Source: UBA817 sp049889215 (lineage in GTDB: Bacteria > Margulisbacteria > Marinamargulisbacteria > UBA817). Taken from it: a DNA stretch of 64,000 bases. Within the stretch, counting starts at the first letter, position 1, and each line of letters opens with the position of its first letter. The stretch is from the NCBI GenBank assembly GCA_049889215.1, contig JBMHDV010000026.1:1-64000 (forward strand), written 5' to 3'. The translations under genes and the position numbers were made by a program. Under the pieces are notes generated by a model that made no database searches, was not told the DNA's origin, and saw nothing but the letters and a program-made list of their open reading frames with translations. Of this stretch, positions 16,883 through 27,062 are shown in pieces.

Positions 16883-18333
16883 TGTCATTTGGATACAGTT
16901 TATTTTTCATATTTTTAATACCAATAATAGGAGCAATATTAATACCTGTTTTTAGAAAAAATATAAATCAGCGAGAAACAGTTAGTTTTCTTACAGCAAT
17001 TTCATTATTTCTTTTTGTTATAAATTTGTTTTTAAATGAAAGTGGCGCGAGAGATATTATTAATTTAATCTCGATCTTGCCTGGAGTTTCATTATCATTT
17101 TTTTATGATCAATTAAGTGTCATTTTTGCTTTTGTCGCTTCTTCATTATGGATAATTACAACCATGTATTCTATAGGCTACATGAGGGGGGCCAATGAGA
17201 AGAATCAAACTAGATTTTTTATCTGCTTCGCAGTTGCCATTTTTGCTACGATGGGAGTAGCATTTTCAGCAAACTTATTTACTCTATATGTTTTTTATGA
17301 GCTTCTTTCAATTTCAACTTATGCGTTGGTAGGGCACCATCAAGGTGAGGAAGCCAAATACGGTGCCAGAAAGTATTTAATTTACTTGTTTGGAGGATCT
17401 ATTGGTCTTGCATTACCAGCAATGATTCTTATCTATCAAATTTCTGGGACATTAGATTTTAATTATGCTGGGATTATTCCAGACTATACTAATCCTAAGT
17501 TGTTATTAGCATTACTTTTAATGTTTTTATACGGATTCGGAAAAGCTGGTTTAATGCCTTTACATGCTTGGCTTCCTGGTGCAATGGTAGCACCGACACC
17601 CGTTAGTTCATTACTTCATGCTGTAGCTGTTGTAAAAGTCGGAGTATTTAGTATTGTTAGAGTTGTAACAGGAATTTATGGTTACCATCTTATTCGATTG
17701 AATGACTTCAATTTGATTATTTGTTATATTGCAGCGTTTACAGTTATTACGGCATCTCTTATTGCTCTTTACCAAGATAGTTTAAAACGACGTTTAGCCT
17801 TTTCTACAATAGGCCAATTAGCGTATATTATTATGGGTGTTGGGCTTGCTTCTAAACTGGGGTTTATTGGAGGCGTATTACACATAGTTATGCATGCTTT
17901 TGGTAAAATTACATTATTTTTCTGTGCTGGGGCTATTTATGTAGCTACAAAAAAGAAAAACATTTCTCAATTAGACGGAATCGGAAAACAGATGCCAATT
18001 ACAATGACAGCATTTTTTATTGGTGCATTAAGCGTTACTGGATTACCACCAACAGGTGGATTTATTAGCAAATGGATGATGTTAATTGGTGCATTAGATT
18101 CAGACCTTATATTAATTATGGTTGTCTATTTAATTAGTTCGTTTTTAAATGCTTGTTATTTTTTTCCAATTGTTTATCGAGCATTCTTCAAACAAGGTGA
18201 TTCAGCTCAGGAGTTTAAAGAAGCGCCATTGTTTTGCGTCATTCCACCAACATTAACAGCGATTTCAAGTATACTATTATTTTTATTTTACACTCCGTTT
18301 ACTAAATTAATTTTAGGGGCATTTAATGGCTAA
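16882..18333 (+). CDS. Mrp-type antiporter subunit D (NuoM/N-like), second copy
   Basis: A second, diverged NuoM/N-type subunit of 483 residues. The helix-5 glutamate is in LFTLYVFYELLSISTYALVG, the helix-7 lysine region in GFGKAGLMPLHAWLPGAMVAP, and the late signature in GLPPTGGFISKWMM. The ATG at 16882 overlaps the previous stop and lies just after GGGG-rich sequence; an in-frame ATG at 16837 would overlap mnhD by 46 bp. It is not a close duplicate of the preceding gene, so the two probably have distinct positions in the complex. Confidence 0.9.
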   Translation: MSFGYSLFFIFLIPIIGAILIPVFRKNINQRETVSFLTAISLFLFVINLFLNESGARDIINLISILPGVSLSFFYDQLSVIFAFVASSLWIITTMYSIGYMRGANEKNQTRFFICFAVAIFATMGVAFSANLFTLYVFYELLSISTYALVGHHQGEEAKYGARKYLIYLFGGSIGLALPAMILIYQISGTLDFNYAGIIPDYTNPKLLLALLLMFLYGFGKAGLMPLHAWLPGAMVAPTPVSSLLHAVAVVKVGVFSIVRVVTGIYGYHLIRLNDFNLIICYIAAFTVITASLIALYQDSLKRRLAFSTIGQLAYIIMGVGLASKLGFIGGVLHIVMHAFGKITLFFCAGAIYVATKKKNISQLDGIGKQMPITMTAFFIGALSVTGLPPTGGFISKWMMLIGALDSDLILIMVVYLISSFLNACYFFPIVYRAFFKQGDSAQEFKEAPLFCVIPPTLTAISSILLFLFYTPFTKLILGAFNG

Positions 18334-18559
18334 GATAATTAAATTATTTTTTTATATATTACTGGTTGTATTGCTTGTTTTAGATTTTCTATTCTTGGAA
18401 AGAGAATCAAGTTTTACAAAACAAGGTTTTACGTTGGACTCAATCAATTCTTTTTTCGCTATATTTGCTTTTTTAGGATCTTGTTTTTTATTGTTAATGA
18501 CAAAACTAATTTCAAACTTTATCCAAGTTAATGAGGAGTATTATAAAAATGACTTTTAG
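18326..18559 (+). CDS. small membrane protein in the Mrp operon
   Basis: Not recognised. The 77 residues contain two hydrophobic helices (FFYILLVVLLVLDFLFL and FFAIFAFLGSCFLLLMTKLI) joined by a short polar loop with ERESSFTKQG. It overlaps its neighbours by 8 and 11 bp, so it is translationally embedded between two NuoL/M/N-like subunits. The position suggests a small accessory subunit of the complex. Confidence 0.7.
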   Translation: MAKIIKLFFYILLVVLLVLDFLFLERESSFTKQGFTLDSINSFFAIFAFLGSCFLLLMTKLISNFIQVNEEYYKNDF

Positions 18560-20345
18560 TTTAACTCCTGGTCTAATTTTTATTCTTGGAAGCTTTTTTA
18601 CGTTTCTTGTTAAAAAGAATCTTCAAAAAATTGTTATTCTTTCAATCCCAATAATTGCATTTATTAAATTGTATTATTCTAAAGTCGCAACGCTCGAGAT
18701 TCCTTTTTTATTAGGAAATCTTCATCTCTTATATGTTGACAACTTAAGTCTCTTTTTTGGTACTTTATTTATTCTAGTTGCATTAGCTGCATTTATTTAT
18801 GGTTTTAATACAGCAAAACATTCTGAATACATCGCTGCTTTAATTTATATTGGAGCTGCGTTATCAGTTGTTTTTTCAAATGATTTTGTTTCATTATATA
18901 TTTTCTGGGAATTAATGGCACTCAGCTCAGTATTTTTAATATTATTAAGAAACACATCTGCTGCTCAAAAAGCTGGTTTACGTTACATCATTGTCCATTT
19001 AGTAGGCGGGCTCGTACTTTTGGCTGGAATAATTTTACATATTCACCATACTGGATCTACTGAACTTCAAGCAATATCTCTTCAATCAGCTTCATCATAT
19101 TTAATTCTTATTGGTATTCTTGTTAATGCTGCTGCTGTTCCTTTTTCATCATGGTTAACAGATGCATATCCAGAATCAACAATGATGGGTGGCGTTATTT
19201 TAAGTTCAGTTACAACAAAAACTGCCTTATATTTATTAATTCGTACATTTTCTGGTACTGATTTATTAATTTACATCGGTGCTATTATGGGCATTTTTGG
19301 TGTAATTTATGGTCTCTTAGAGAATAATATCCGTCGTTCATTAGCATACAGTGTGATTAATCAGTTAGGCTTTAAGATTCTTGCAGTTGGGTTAGGCTCT
19401 CCGCTTGCAATTGCTGGTGCTTGTTTACATGCATTTTGTGGAGTCATTTACAATTCCGTTTTATGGATGACTTCTGGATCTATCATTCATCGTACTGGTA
19501 AGGAGAATTATTCTGAATTATCCGGACTAAGAAATCATATGCCTGTTATCTTCACTTTCGCTTTAATCGGTGTTGCTTCAATTTCTGCATTTCCATTTAC
19601 AAGTGGTTTTATTTCAAAAAAAGTAATATTAAAAGCTGTTGAAAAAGCTCATCTTTTAGGACCATGGCTTGCTTTGGAATTAGCATCTTTTGGGGTTGTC
19701 CTCTTTATAGCTTGTAAATTTATTTATTTTTTATTTATTTACAAAAATCCATCCCACTATATTACGGTTAAAAAAATTAATCCATTTATGGCGATTTCCA
19801 CAGGTATTATGGCATTCTTTTGCATTTATCTTGGTTTGTTCCCTACGCTATTATACAAACATGTCCCTTTTTCATCTGAATTATTACAATATGTTCCATC
19901 TTATTTTTCAGCAATTTATATTAAGTATTTTTCTAATGTGATTGTTGGATTACAGAAGATAGTCTTTGCTGTTTTAGCTTTTAAAATATTAATCTCATTC
20001 CCATTCTTCAAAACCAAAATTCTATTAGATACAGATTGGCTCTATCGTCGTTTATTAAGGTATATAACATTATTTCTTATCTCTTTTATTGATTTCATTT
20101 ATTCGTTTATTAATAATATTTCAATGAGTATAATTCGTTCCATTGTCACCGTTCTTTCTAACTCTGTATCATTTTTAATCTATTTAATTAATGTTCCTTT
20201 ATTAAGAATGAGCAATATTCCAATAAATAAGAATCTTCTTTTAAATCAATACAGATTAAAAATCACAAACAATGCATTTCCATTTTTCGGATTAGGAGCT
20301 GCAATATTTTTATTTGCCATTATATTGCTGCTATCTTCATCTTAG
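18549..20345 (+). CDS. large NuoL/MnhA-like antiporter subunit
   Basis: The third and largest NuoL/M/N-type subunit (598 residues, about 16 helices). DFVSLYIFWELMALSSVFLILL carries the helix-5 glutamate, and AAAVPFSSWLTDAYPESTMMGG matches the family. SAFPFTSGFISKKVIL is the usual late motif. The C-terminal about 150 residues are an extended membrane region, as in NuoL or the N-terminal part of MnhA. In the helix-7 region the usual lysine is not obvious, so proton-pumping competence is uncertain. GAGGAG at 18533-18538, 10 nt upstream, sets the ATG at 18549. Its codon use is richer in CTT and TCA than the preceding genes. Confidence 0.82.
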   Translation: MTFSLTPGLIFILGSFFTFLVKKNLQKIVILSIPIIAFIKLYYSKVATLEIPFLLGNLHLLYVDNLSLFFGTLFILVALAAFIYGFNTAKHSEYIAALIYIGAALSVVFSNDFVSLYIFWELMALSSVFLILLRNTSAAQKAGLRYIIVHLVGGLVLLAGIILHIHHTGSTELQAISLQSASSYLILIGILVNAAAVPFSSWLTDAYPESTMMGGVILSSVTTKTALYLLIRTFSGTDLLIYIGAIMGIFGVIYGLLENNIRRSLAYSVINQLGFKILAVGLGSPLAIAGACLHAFCGVIYNSVLWMTSGSIIHRTGKENYSELSGLRNHMPVIFTFALIGVASISAFPFTSGFISKKVILKAVEKAHLLGPWLALELASFGVVLFIACKFIYFLFIYKNPSHYITVKKINPFMAISTGIMAFFCIYLGLFPTLLYKHVPFSSELLQYVPSYFSAIYIKYFSNVIVGLQKIVFAVLAFKILISFPFFKTKILLDTDWLYRRLLRYITLFLISFIDFIYSFINNISMSIIRSIVTVLSNSVSFLIYLINVPLLRMSNIPINKNLLLNQYRLKITNNAFPFFGLGAAIFLFAIILLLSSS

Positions 20346-20612
20346 TACTTGATTCATATCTCTTAGTATAATTTCCATTTGATACTAATCTTGGTTTAAA
20401 TATTGGTTTTATCTATCATGTATACATAAATCTAATACTTATTAATTACACTAAACCAACTATGCTTTCAATTTAATATGTTACATACATATAATGTATA
20501 TTAAGTAATCTTAAAACTCTGCTGCTTTTTCAAATGTGATTTAATAGAAGAAATTAGTTCTTTTATGGATCAAGTTAATAAAGATGTTTTTTAGTAGTGT
20601 GATGTAATCTAA
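20346..20612. other. convergent intergenic region, no gene
   Basis: These 267 bp separate two convergent operons. No open frame, tRNA or GC-rich terminator is visible. ATACAT-ATA-ATGTAT (20485-20499) is a perfect 6-bp inverted repeat, but in sequence this AT-rich it may be chance. Confidence 0.5.
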
Positions 20613-20804
20613 TTAAGAGGTTTTATCTGAATCTGAAGATTTATTATTTGATGAAGTCTTCTGCTCTTGATTCAGTTCATCAATACCCTTTTGGAATTCT
20701 TTTCTAGCTTCACCTATAGATTTAGCAAACTTAGGGATAGATTTTGCTCCAAAAAGTATGAAAACAATTAGTGCAATAACAATTAATTCTGTTGATCCAA
20801 ACAT
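20613..20804 (-). CDS. tatA: twin-arginine translocase subunit TatA/TatE
   Basis: A 63-residue protein with the typical N-terminal FGSTELIVIALIVFILFG membrane helix and amphipathic helix SIPKFAKSIGEARKEFQKGI, then a polar tail. TatA polymers form the passage for folded proteins across the inner membrane. It is the last gene of the respiratory operon and overlaps the cox subunit IV start (TAATG). ActB in the same operon carries a twin-arginine leader, so the pairing is logical. No tatC is present here. Confidence 0.93.
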   Translation of the reverse strand: MFGSTELIVIALIVFILFGAKSIPKFAKSIGEARKEFQKGIDELNQEQKTSSNNKSSDSDKTS

Positions 20805-21163
20805 TAGTGTTTTTTTGAATCTTTCATAGATTTTAATTTAACTGGGGAATCAATTTGATATGGTTTTCCTACTTTTTCGGTTATAGCATCTCTGTATGCT
20901 ATATCAACAAATGTAAAGAGGAAGAACAAAATCATTGCTGCAATCGCACCAAATACAAATATTAAATTTGCTTTTTCCCATCGTAAACCCATAAAAAACG
21001 CACCTACTAGACTCGCTTTAAAAATTGCAACTAATAAAGCCACTGGTGTGTTTAAAATGCCAAGATCAACTCTTGAAATTAGTACTGTAAAAACAGTTAA
21101 TATTAATAAAGCTACAAATGTAAATTGATAATATTTTTTTGGAATAATAAAGTGTCCTGCCAT
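20804..21163 (-). CDS. cytochrome c oxidase subunit IV
   Basis: A 119-residue membrane protein with three helices and conserved ISRVDLGILNTPVALLVAIFKASLVGAFFMGL, typical of the prokaryotic COX4 (CtaF/CyoD-like) family. It stabilises the oxidase core. It follows coxC after a 10-bp gap. The C-terminal tail is Lys-rich and cytoplasmic. Confidence 0.9.
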   Translation of the reverse strand: MAGHFIIPKKYYQFTFVALLILTVFTVLISRVDLGILNTPVALLVAIFKASLVGAFFMGLRWEKANLIFVFGAIAAMILFFLFTFVDIAYRDAITEKVGKPYQIDSPVKLKSMKDSKKH

Positions 21164-21173
21164 TTTTAATACC

Positions 21174-21809
21174 TCACAATAAATATAATAGTGGGAATAA
21201 AAAGATCCACACTACATCAACAAAATGCCAATATAATCCGACCATTTCAACTGGTGTAAAATACTCTTTATTAACTTCCCCTTTTGAAACACGATAGATT
21301 AACCAAGCAATTAGTACCATCCCAACAATAACGTGTATTGCGTGCAATCCTGTGATTGTGAAATATAATCCAAAGAATATATGCAAGCTATCAAATGGAC
21401 CTTCTCCTGTAAATAATGTTCCTGGATAGTATCCATGATCAAATTTTGATTTATACTCAAATCCTTTAATGACAAGAAAAACTGTTGCTAAAGTAAATGT
21501 AGCAAATAAATTCGAGATTGTTTTAGCTTTTTCACCATGTTGAATATAGTAAACAGACATTACCATAGTAAAGCTACTTAAAATAAGAAATATTGTATTA
21601 ATAAAACCCATTTTCCAATCCAACAATGAACTTGCATAAAAGAACATATCTGGATGAAAATATCTAAAAACGCCATATGCCACAAATAAACCACTAAAAA
21701 AGAGAATTTCTTGTGCCATAAATGCCCACATGCCTAGTTTACATGCTTCAAATTCTTGATGGGAGTCCTTAAAATAATGTGGAAGTTCTCTTTTAATTAT
21801 ATTGCTCAT
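21174..21809 (-). CDS. coxC: cytochrome c oxidase subunit III
   Basis: A 211-residue protein with the expected bacterial subunit III helices. Recognisable segments: [49 protein letters not shown], and the terminal [19 protein letters not shown]. It overlaps coxA by 4 bp. Confidence 0.93.
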   Translation of the reverse strand: MSNIIKRELPHYFKDSHQEFEACKLGMWAFMAQEILFFSGLFVAYGVFRYFHPDMFFYASSLLDWKMGFINTIFLILSSFTMVMSVYYIQHGEKAKTISNLFATFTLATVFLVIKGFEYKSKFDHGYYPGTLFTGEGPFDSLHIFFGLYFTITGLHAIHVIVGMVLIAWLIYRVSKGEVNKEYFTPVEMVGLYWHFVDVVWIFLFPLLYLL

Positions 21810-23386
21810 TGGTCTTCCTCTGAATCATAATCGTATGGACCTGCGGTAACTGTTGGTGATTCATTAAATGCATGATAAGCAGGTGGTGATGGTAATGTCC
21901 ATTCCAATGTCAATGCGCCCCATGGGTTATCCGTCGCTTTTTCACCTGATTTTAACGATTTTACTAAATAGATCAACATGATTATAAATCCTAAACCCAA
22001 TAACCACGATCCAATAGTTGATATCTGATGGTAAATCTGGAACTCTTCAATATAACTATAATATCGTCTTGGCATTCCTTTTGATCCCATAATAAATTGA
22101 ACAAAAAATGTCATGTTAAAACCAATAAATATCAACCAATATGATACTAATGCTAGTTTCTCTGAATACATTTTTCCAAACATTTTTGGCCACCAATAAT
22201 GTAAGCCACTCAAAAATGCATATAGTGTTCCGCCAAACATTACATAATGAAAGTGTGCAACTACAAAGTATGTATCATGTAAATGTACATCAATAGCTAA
22301 GGCGCCTAAAAATATCCCTGTGAATCCACCGATAACAAACAAGAATAAGAAACCTAGGAAGTAAAGAAATGGTGTTTTTAAATCAATAGATCCTTTATAC
22401 ATAGTTGCTATCCAATTAAATATCTTAATCCCTGACGGTATGGCAACAAGAAATGTTAAGAATGAAAAAACTGTTGCAGCAACTTCAGATTCAGAAGTAA
22501 ACATATGATGTCCCCAGACAAGAAATGATATGATAGCGATTGCTATACTTGAATATGCAATTGCAGCATAACCAAAGATGTTCTTTCTACAAAATGCAGT
22601 AACAACTTCGTTCATAACTCCCATTGCAGGTAGAATCATAATATAAACAGCTGGATGCGAATAAAACCAGAAGAAATGCTGAAATAATACTGGATCACCT
22701 CCAATAGCTGGATCAAAAATTCCAATACCCCATACCTTTTCTAATATTAATAAGACTAATGTTATTGCTAATACCGGTGTCGCTAATACTTGGATAATTG
22801 CAGTTGCATACAACGACCATATAAATAAAGGCATTTTAAACCATCCCATGCCTGGTGCTCTTAAATAATGGATCGTTGAGATAAAATTTACGCCTGTAAG
22901 TATCGAAGAAAATCCTAGAATGAAAACTCCTGTAACCATACTTATTACAGCTGTATCAGTTGTAGTTGAATATGGTGTATAAAAGGTCCATCCTGTATCA
23001 ACAGAGCCTAAAATAATACTAGCTATACAAAATAAAGCACCAAGAATATAAATATGAAAACTTGCTAAATTTAATCTTGGGAATGCAACGTCATTTGCAC
23101 CAATTTGAAGAGGGAGAAAAAAGTTCCCCAAAGTTGCTGGAATCGATGGAACAATAAATAAGAAAACCATTATCGCACCGTGTAATGTAAATGCTTGGTT
23201 ATATTCTTTAGCAGTTAAAACGATTTTATCTGGTGACAGTAACTCAAACCTTAAAAGTAAAGCTGCAAACCCACCAAGAGCAAATGCTGCAAATATTGCA
23301 ACAAGGTACATAATACCAATTCGTTTATGATCGAGTGTAAATAACCAACTCATTAAGCCTTTTTTTTCAGTTATATAGTTTTTCAT
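21806..23386 (-). CDS. coxA: cytochrome c oxidase subunit I
   Basis: The 526-residue catalytic subunit reduces oxygen at the heme-CuB centre and pumps protons. It has the CuB/active-site segment [28 protein letters not shown] with the two CuB histidines, and [17 protein letters not shown] with the heme histidines. In place of the XGHPEV sequence of A1 oxidases it has YSHPAVY, the hallmark of A2-type heme-copper oxidases. Twelve helices are expected. It overlaps coxB and coxC by 4 bp each. Confidence 0.95.
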   Translation of the reverse strand: MKNYITEKKGLMSWLFTLDHKRIGIMYLVAIFAAFALGGFAALLLRFELLSPDKIVLTAKEYNQAFTLHGAIMVFLFIVPSIPATLGNFFLPLQIGANDVAFPRLNLASFHIYILGALFCIASIILGSVDTGWTFYTPYSTTTDTAVISMVTGVFILGFSSILTGVNFISTIHYLRAPGMGWFKMPLFIWSLYATAIIQVLATPVLAITLVLLILEKVWGIGIFDPAIGGDPVLFQHFFWFYSHPAVYIMILPAMGVMNEVVTAFCRKNIFGYAAIAYSSIAIAIISFLVWGHHMFTSESEVAATVFSFLTFLVAIPSGIKIFNWIATMYKGSIDLKTPFLYFLGFLFLFVIGGFTGIFLGALAIDVHLHDTYFVVAHFHYVMFGGTLYAFLSGLHYWWPKMFGKMYSEKLALVSYWLIFIGFNMTFFVQFIMGSKGMPRRYYSYIEEFQIYHQISTIGSWLLGLGFIIMLIYLVKSLKSGEKATDNPWGALTLEWTLPSPPAYHAFNESPTVTAGPYDYDSEEDQ

Positions 23387-24345
23387 TTACTTAATTCCTT
23401 TATGTATTCAATAATTGCATCAATTTCTTTATCAACTAGTAAACCTTGATAGGACGGCATAACTGGCTGATATCCTTTTACAATCTTTCTCTGAGGATAT
23501 AATATAGATTCCTTTAAATATTCTTCATCTGCAACGCCAGAGGTTCCATCAGTATATTCACGTTTTGCACCATATAAATTTTTCCAAGTTGGTCCTACCA
23601 TATCAGTACCATCAATGGAGTGACAGGCATTGCATCCTTTTTTAGTATAAATGTTTTTACCAGCTTCACTTAGTGGGATTGAGTCATCAAAATCTACTTC
23701 TTTTAAAAAGTCATTATATTCGTTTGAGTCAACAACACTTAAGACTGCAATCATATTCGAATGTTGATCTCCACAGTATTCAGTACAAAATATTCGGTAA
23801 TTACCAAGTTTATTTGCTTCAAAAGTTAAAATTGTATATCGATTCGGAATTACATCCCTTTTGATTCTTAAATTTGGCAGGAAAAAACTATGTAATACAT
23901 CATCACTACTCATTATTAATTTTATTGGTTGGTTAACAGGTACAACAAGTTCATCGATTGCTTTCTTGCCATTTGGATATGTGAACTCCCAGAACCAACT
24001 TTTACCTTTTACGTAAACTTCTAAAGCGTTTGGTACCGTTGTTCTCATTACTAAATATTCTTTAAATCCCCATACAAAAATGATCAGAACAATAAACGTT
24101 GGAATAACTGTCCAAATGATCTCTAACTTTATATTATGTGTAATCTGTTTTTTTGCCTTTTGGTCAGGATGTTGTCTTTTACCGCTGTAAACAAAAAAGA
24201 AACCAAATAATAGTAGTCCAATTAATAATATGCCTGATAGCCAAAAAATGACATAAAATAATATGTCAAATTGATTTAATGTAGCTGATATGTTTTCAGG
24301 AAGATAAACTGATCCTTTTTTGGTTAAACTTTCAATAATTTTCAT
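23383..24345 (-). CDS. coxB: cytochrome c oxidase subunit II with C-terminal cytochrome c domain
   Basis: A 320-residue subunit with two membrane helices (about 27-52 and 75-93) and a periplasmic cupredoxin domain. CuA ligands are visible: H152, C187, E189, C191, H195 and M198. A fused mono-heme domain follows, with CNACH at 238-242 and the likely axial M296 in VMPSYQ, as in caa3 oxidases. No cleavable leader is obvious. It overlaps sco and coxA by 4 bp. Confidence 0.95.
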   Translation of the reverse strand: MKIIESLTKKGSVYLPENISATLNQFDILFYVIFWLSGILLIGLLLFGFFFVYSGKRQHPDQKAKKQITHNIKLEIIWTVIPTFIVLIIFVWGFKEYLVMRTTVPNALEVYVKGKSWFWEFTYPNGKKAIDELVVPVNQPIKLIMSSDDVLHSFFLPNLRIKRDVIPNRYTILTFEANKLGNYRIFCTEYCGDQHSNMIAVLSVVDSNEYNDFLKEVDFDDSIPLSEAGKNIYTKKGCNACHSIDGTDMVGPTWKNLYGAKREYTDGTSGVADEEYLKESILYPQRKIVKGYQPVMPSYQGLLVDKEIDAIIEYIKELSK

Positions 24346-25115
24346 TTTCTTTTTGCCATTCTTTCTTTATAAAGCGAATAAAAAATAAGTATACTTAGAA
24401 TTAGAACAGTTATCAAGCATAGAATTCTTAATATCTTAAAAATTAACATGCTATATGTTTGAGAATCCGGATCAAAATAATAACAATAAGTTATTATTTT
24501 TTCTTTTAAACTTTTATTAACTTTTAAAGTCATTATTGAAAAGTCAAAGAATTTTTGATCTATCATGACACCTTCAATATAATTCGTTAATTTTTTGTTA
24601 TAAAAAAATATAACCGCTGGATGCGAATAATCTTTTGTTCGTTTGATATATTTATATCCGTAGCCAAGTTGTTTTGTAATCTCTTTAATGGTTTGTTTAT
24701 CTCCTTTTAGAAAGTGCCATCCGTTATTTGTTTTAGATTCTGAATTATATTTATCTTTATATGATGAAAGGTTTTTGTTTGATTCTTTTGGGTCAATGCT
24801 GATTGTAACAATTTGATAATCTTCAAAAAGTCGATACTTACTTTCTTTAACCACATCTAAAATACCATCAAGATGCAAATGACATAGAAGTGGACAGTTT
24901 AAATATACAAAATTTATTATTGTTGGTTTTGCATTCACCAAGTCACTTAAATTTATTTTTTTGTCGAAATTGTCACTTAAAATTATATCTTTTGAAATAA
25001 CCGTACCAACATTATTTGTAACTCCAATTTCCCTTAACTGGTATGGTTTTTTTAGTTCAGAAGAAAAACTAAAACTAGTTATTGTAACGACGAGTAGTAA
25101 TATATATCGCATCAT
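24342..25115 (-). CDS. SCO1/SenC-type copper chaperone for the oxidase
   Basis: A thioredoxin-fold protein of about 257 residues that delivers copper to the CuA site. It has an N-terminal signal peptide (YILLLVVTITSFSFS), the copper-binding CPLLC (CxxxC), and the downstream histidine in DYSHPAVIF. Unusually it also has a C-terminal membrane helix (ILRILCLITVLILSILIFY), as in some ActABCDEF-linked Sco proteins. Three candidate starts (TTG 25118, ATG 25115, ATG 25112) lie together without a ribosome site. It overlaps the small upstream gene by about 40 bp. Confidence 0.88.
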   Translation of the reverse strand: MMRYILLLVVTITSFSFSSELKKPYQLREIGVTNNVGTVISKDIILSDNFDKKINLSDLVNAKPTIINFVYLNCPLLCHLHLDGILDVVKESKYRLFEDYQIVTISIDPKESNKNLSSYKDKYNSESKTNNGWHFLKGDKQTIKEITKQLGYGYKYIKRTKDYSHPAVIFFYNKKLTNYIEGVMIDQKFFDFSIMTLKVNKSLKEKIITYCYYFDPDSQTYSMLIFKILRILCLITVLILSILIFYSLYKERMAKRK

Positions 25116-25359
25116 CAATATTTATCTTATCGTCTTTTTCTTGTTTTAAGTAGTCTTTCTCCCATTTTCTTAACTCTTTCAGTTCAAACGCGTTTGAGGT
25201 ATTAATTTCATTTTGCGATTCTTGAACCTTTAAAGATCCTTTAAAGTAAATTACTAATCCAAATGTCATAATTAAAATAATAACAATTGTTATAACTATC
25301 GAGAGTATAATTGGCGTGTGTTTGGGTTCATTTTTATCATAATCCATAATGTTACTCAT
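25075..25359 (-). CDS. small membrane protein between actF and sco
   Basis: Not recognised. The 94 residues have a polar N terminus, one membrane helix (ILSIVITIVIILIMTFGLVIYF) and a charged, probably coiled-coil periplasmic tail. It starts in a 4-bp overlap with actF, and its end overlaps sco, so it is firmly within the respiratory operon. Its size and topology suit an assembly factor or a minor subunit of ACIII or the oxidase. Confidence 0.7.
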   Translation of the reverse strand: MSNIMDYDKNEPKHTPIILSIVITIVIILIMTFGLVIYFKGSLKVQESQNEINTSNAFELKELRKWEKDYLKQEKDDKINIDDAIYITTRRYNN

Positions 25360-26522
25360 AGTGCATTCTCCAAGTGTTTAGATTCTTCAAGTCTAGGATC
25401 ATTTACAGGTATAATCTTATTGTTTCTGATTTTTGAATATATTAATCCAGTAAAAATAAGTCCGAATGATAACAGTAGTAAATATTCATTACTTGTAATT
25501 TCATTTGTTTTGGTAAAGTTTGGGTAGATGATGTACCGTATATCTAAATAATGTAATATTATAATTAATGTTGAAAATGTTAACCTTGCAATTTTACTTC
25601 TTTTTACATGTCGTGACATAAATCCAAATAACGGTAATGCAAAGTGAAAAATAATTAAAATATAAAAGAGAGATTTCCATTCACCTTTTAATCTTGGATA
25701 ATACCATTGTGTAAACTCTGGAATATTTGCATACCACGTTAGAAAATATTGTGAGAATGATACATATGCCCAAAAAATGATAAAACCATATAGTAATTTT
25801 GATAGATCATGAAAATGTTCTGTTGTTGGATATTCCTTTAATAATCCAACATCTTTTAAAACTTCATAAATAATTATTGTGATTGCCAGGCAAAAAACAA
25901 TTGCACCTGCAAAATAATAGATACCGAATATTGTTGAAAACCAATGTGGATAAAGAGACATTAACCAGTCAAATGATGCAAATGATGTAGCTAAAGACAT
26001 TAACAATAACGCAATTGGTGATTTTCGTTGAAGACTTTTTGTAATTTGGTTTACATCTTCTTTTTTTGCATTATCTTGAGTAACTGATTTTTTCCAATAA
26101 TAGTATCCTGTTACTGAAAAAACAATAAAGTAAAAAATATTCCTTATTATAAAAAAAGTTAGATTAAGATACGGTAGCTTTTTTTGTATTAAGTAATCTT
26201 TAGCAATTACCGCTGGATCGAGCCATTCATAAATATGATCGAGTCCAAATAATAGGGGAATAAATAATAATGCAAAAAACGGTAAAAGACTCATTAAGTG
26301 CTCTGGAACTCGTTTAACAACTACGCCCCATCCACCTCTAGTTAAGTGCATTAATAAAATGAGAAATGCTGCACCTATGCTAGCTGAAATAAAAAATGAA
26401 TAGACGCTCAAGTAATTAATATAAAAATCTTTTAATAGATAGTTGTTATAAAATAAATACCCAAGCAATCCAATACCTGCAAACAATAATAATTTAAAAA
26501 TTCGATCAGTAGCATTACTCAT
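25356..26522 (-). CDS. actF: alternative complex III subunit ActF (NrfD-like-derived membrane subunit)
   Basis: A 388-residue integral membrane protein with about ten helices, located where ActF is found in ACIII operons. ASFDWLMSLYPHWFSTIFGIY and SFSQYFLTWYANIPEFTQWYYPR (the latter about 20 residues of typical ActF core) identify the family. It forms part of the membrane arm of quinol:cytochrome c oxidoreductase. AAGGA lies about 8 nt before the ATG. It directly follows actE (3-bp gap). Confidence 0.9.
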   Translation of the reverse strand: MSNATDRIFKLLLFAGIGLLGYLFYNNYLLKDFYINYLSVYSFFISASIGAAFLILLMHLTRGGWGVVVKRVPEHLMSLLPFFALLFIPLLFGLDHIYEWLDPAVIAKDYLIQKKLPYLNLTFFIIRNIFYFIVFSVTGYYYWKKSVTQDNAKKEDVNQITKSLQRKSPIALLLMSLATSFASFDWLMSLYPHWFSTIFGIYYFAGAIVFCLAITIIIYEVLKDVGLLKEYPTTEHFHDLSKLLYGFIIFWAYVSFSQYFLTWYANIPEFTQWYYPRLKGEWKSLFYILIIFHFALPLFGFMSRHVKRSKIARLTFSTLIIILHYLDIRYIIYPNFTKTNEITSNEYLLLLSFGLIFTGLIYSKIRNNKIIPVNDPRLEESKHLENAL

Positions 26523-26525
26523 GAT

Positions 26526-27062
26526 TTATTTCCTTTTTTTAATTAATCTTTTTTCATAATTTGTTGCTCGTTCCATTTTTTGTAATGATCGAACATATAA
26601 TACAATTTGCCACATTTCTTCGCTATTTAATTTTTTACCATAACCTGGCATTGATCTAATTCCATTTTTTACAATATTATAAAGTGCTTTGTCTGACTTT
26701 TTGTAAGTTACATCTTCTAATAAATTACTTGCAATCCAACCTTTGCTCGAAACAATACTTTTTGTTCCATTTCCTGTTTTTGTGTGGCAGGCTGAGCAAT
26801 AAATATTATAATTTTTCTGTCCATTATAAATGAAATCCTCGTTAATTTTTAGATTTCGAAGAGTTGTATCGTTTGATTGAATATTAAATTGAGCTGTGTT
26901 TTGTGGAACTGGCCTCGGTTCCATTTGTGCTTTTACTTTTGGTTGAAAATCAAAGTTAATATTAGGATGTACGGGTGGTTTTTCTGTTCTCCATCCACGG
27001 CAACCAGAATTCATTGATACAATCAATAGAATCAAACAAAATTTAATCGTTAATTTTTTCAA
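26526..27062 (-). CDS. actE: alternative complex III subunit ActE, mono-heme cytochrome c lipoprotein
   Basis: This lipoprotein cytochrome hands electrons from ACIII toward the oxidase. With a TTG start at 27062 it has 178 residues: leader LTIKFCLILLIVSMNSGC with lipid Cys21, then the proline-rich ActE segment (QMEPRPVPQNT-like), heme motif CSACH and axial Met in RSMPGYGKKL. AGGTGG lies 8 nt before that TTG, while a GTG at 27074 is 12 nt further up; either is possible. It overlaps actD. Confidence 0.88.
   Translation of the reverse strand: MKKLTIKFCLILLIVSMNSGCRGWRTEKPPVHPNINFDFQPKVKAQMEPRPVPQNTAQFNIQSNDTTLRNLKINEDFIYNGQKNYNIYCSACHTKTGNGTKSIVSSKGWIASNLLEDVTYKKSDKALYNIVKNGIRSMPGYGKKLNSEEMWQIVLYVRSLQKMERATNYEKRLIKKRK

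Noticed and set aside
15407..20345. Respiratory complex I operon
   Set aside because: NuoL/M/N-like subunits occur with MnhE, MnhF and MnhG, and no NADH- or Fe-S-binding nuo genes are present, so this is an Mrp-type antiporter.
20485..20499. Palindrome ATACAT-ATA-ATGTAT as an operator
   Set aside because: It lies between two convergent operons, far from any promoter, and is made of A/T-rich sequence that can arise by chance.
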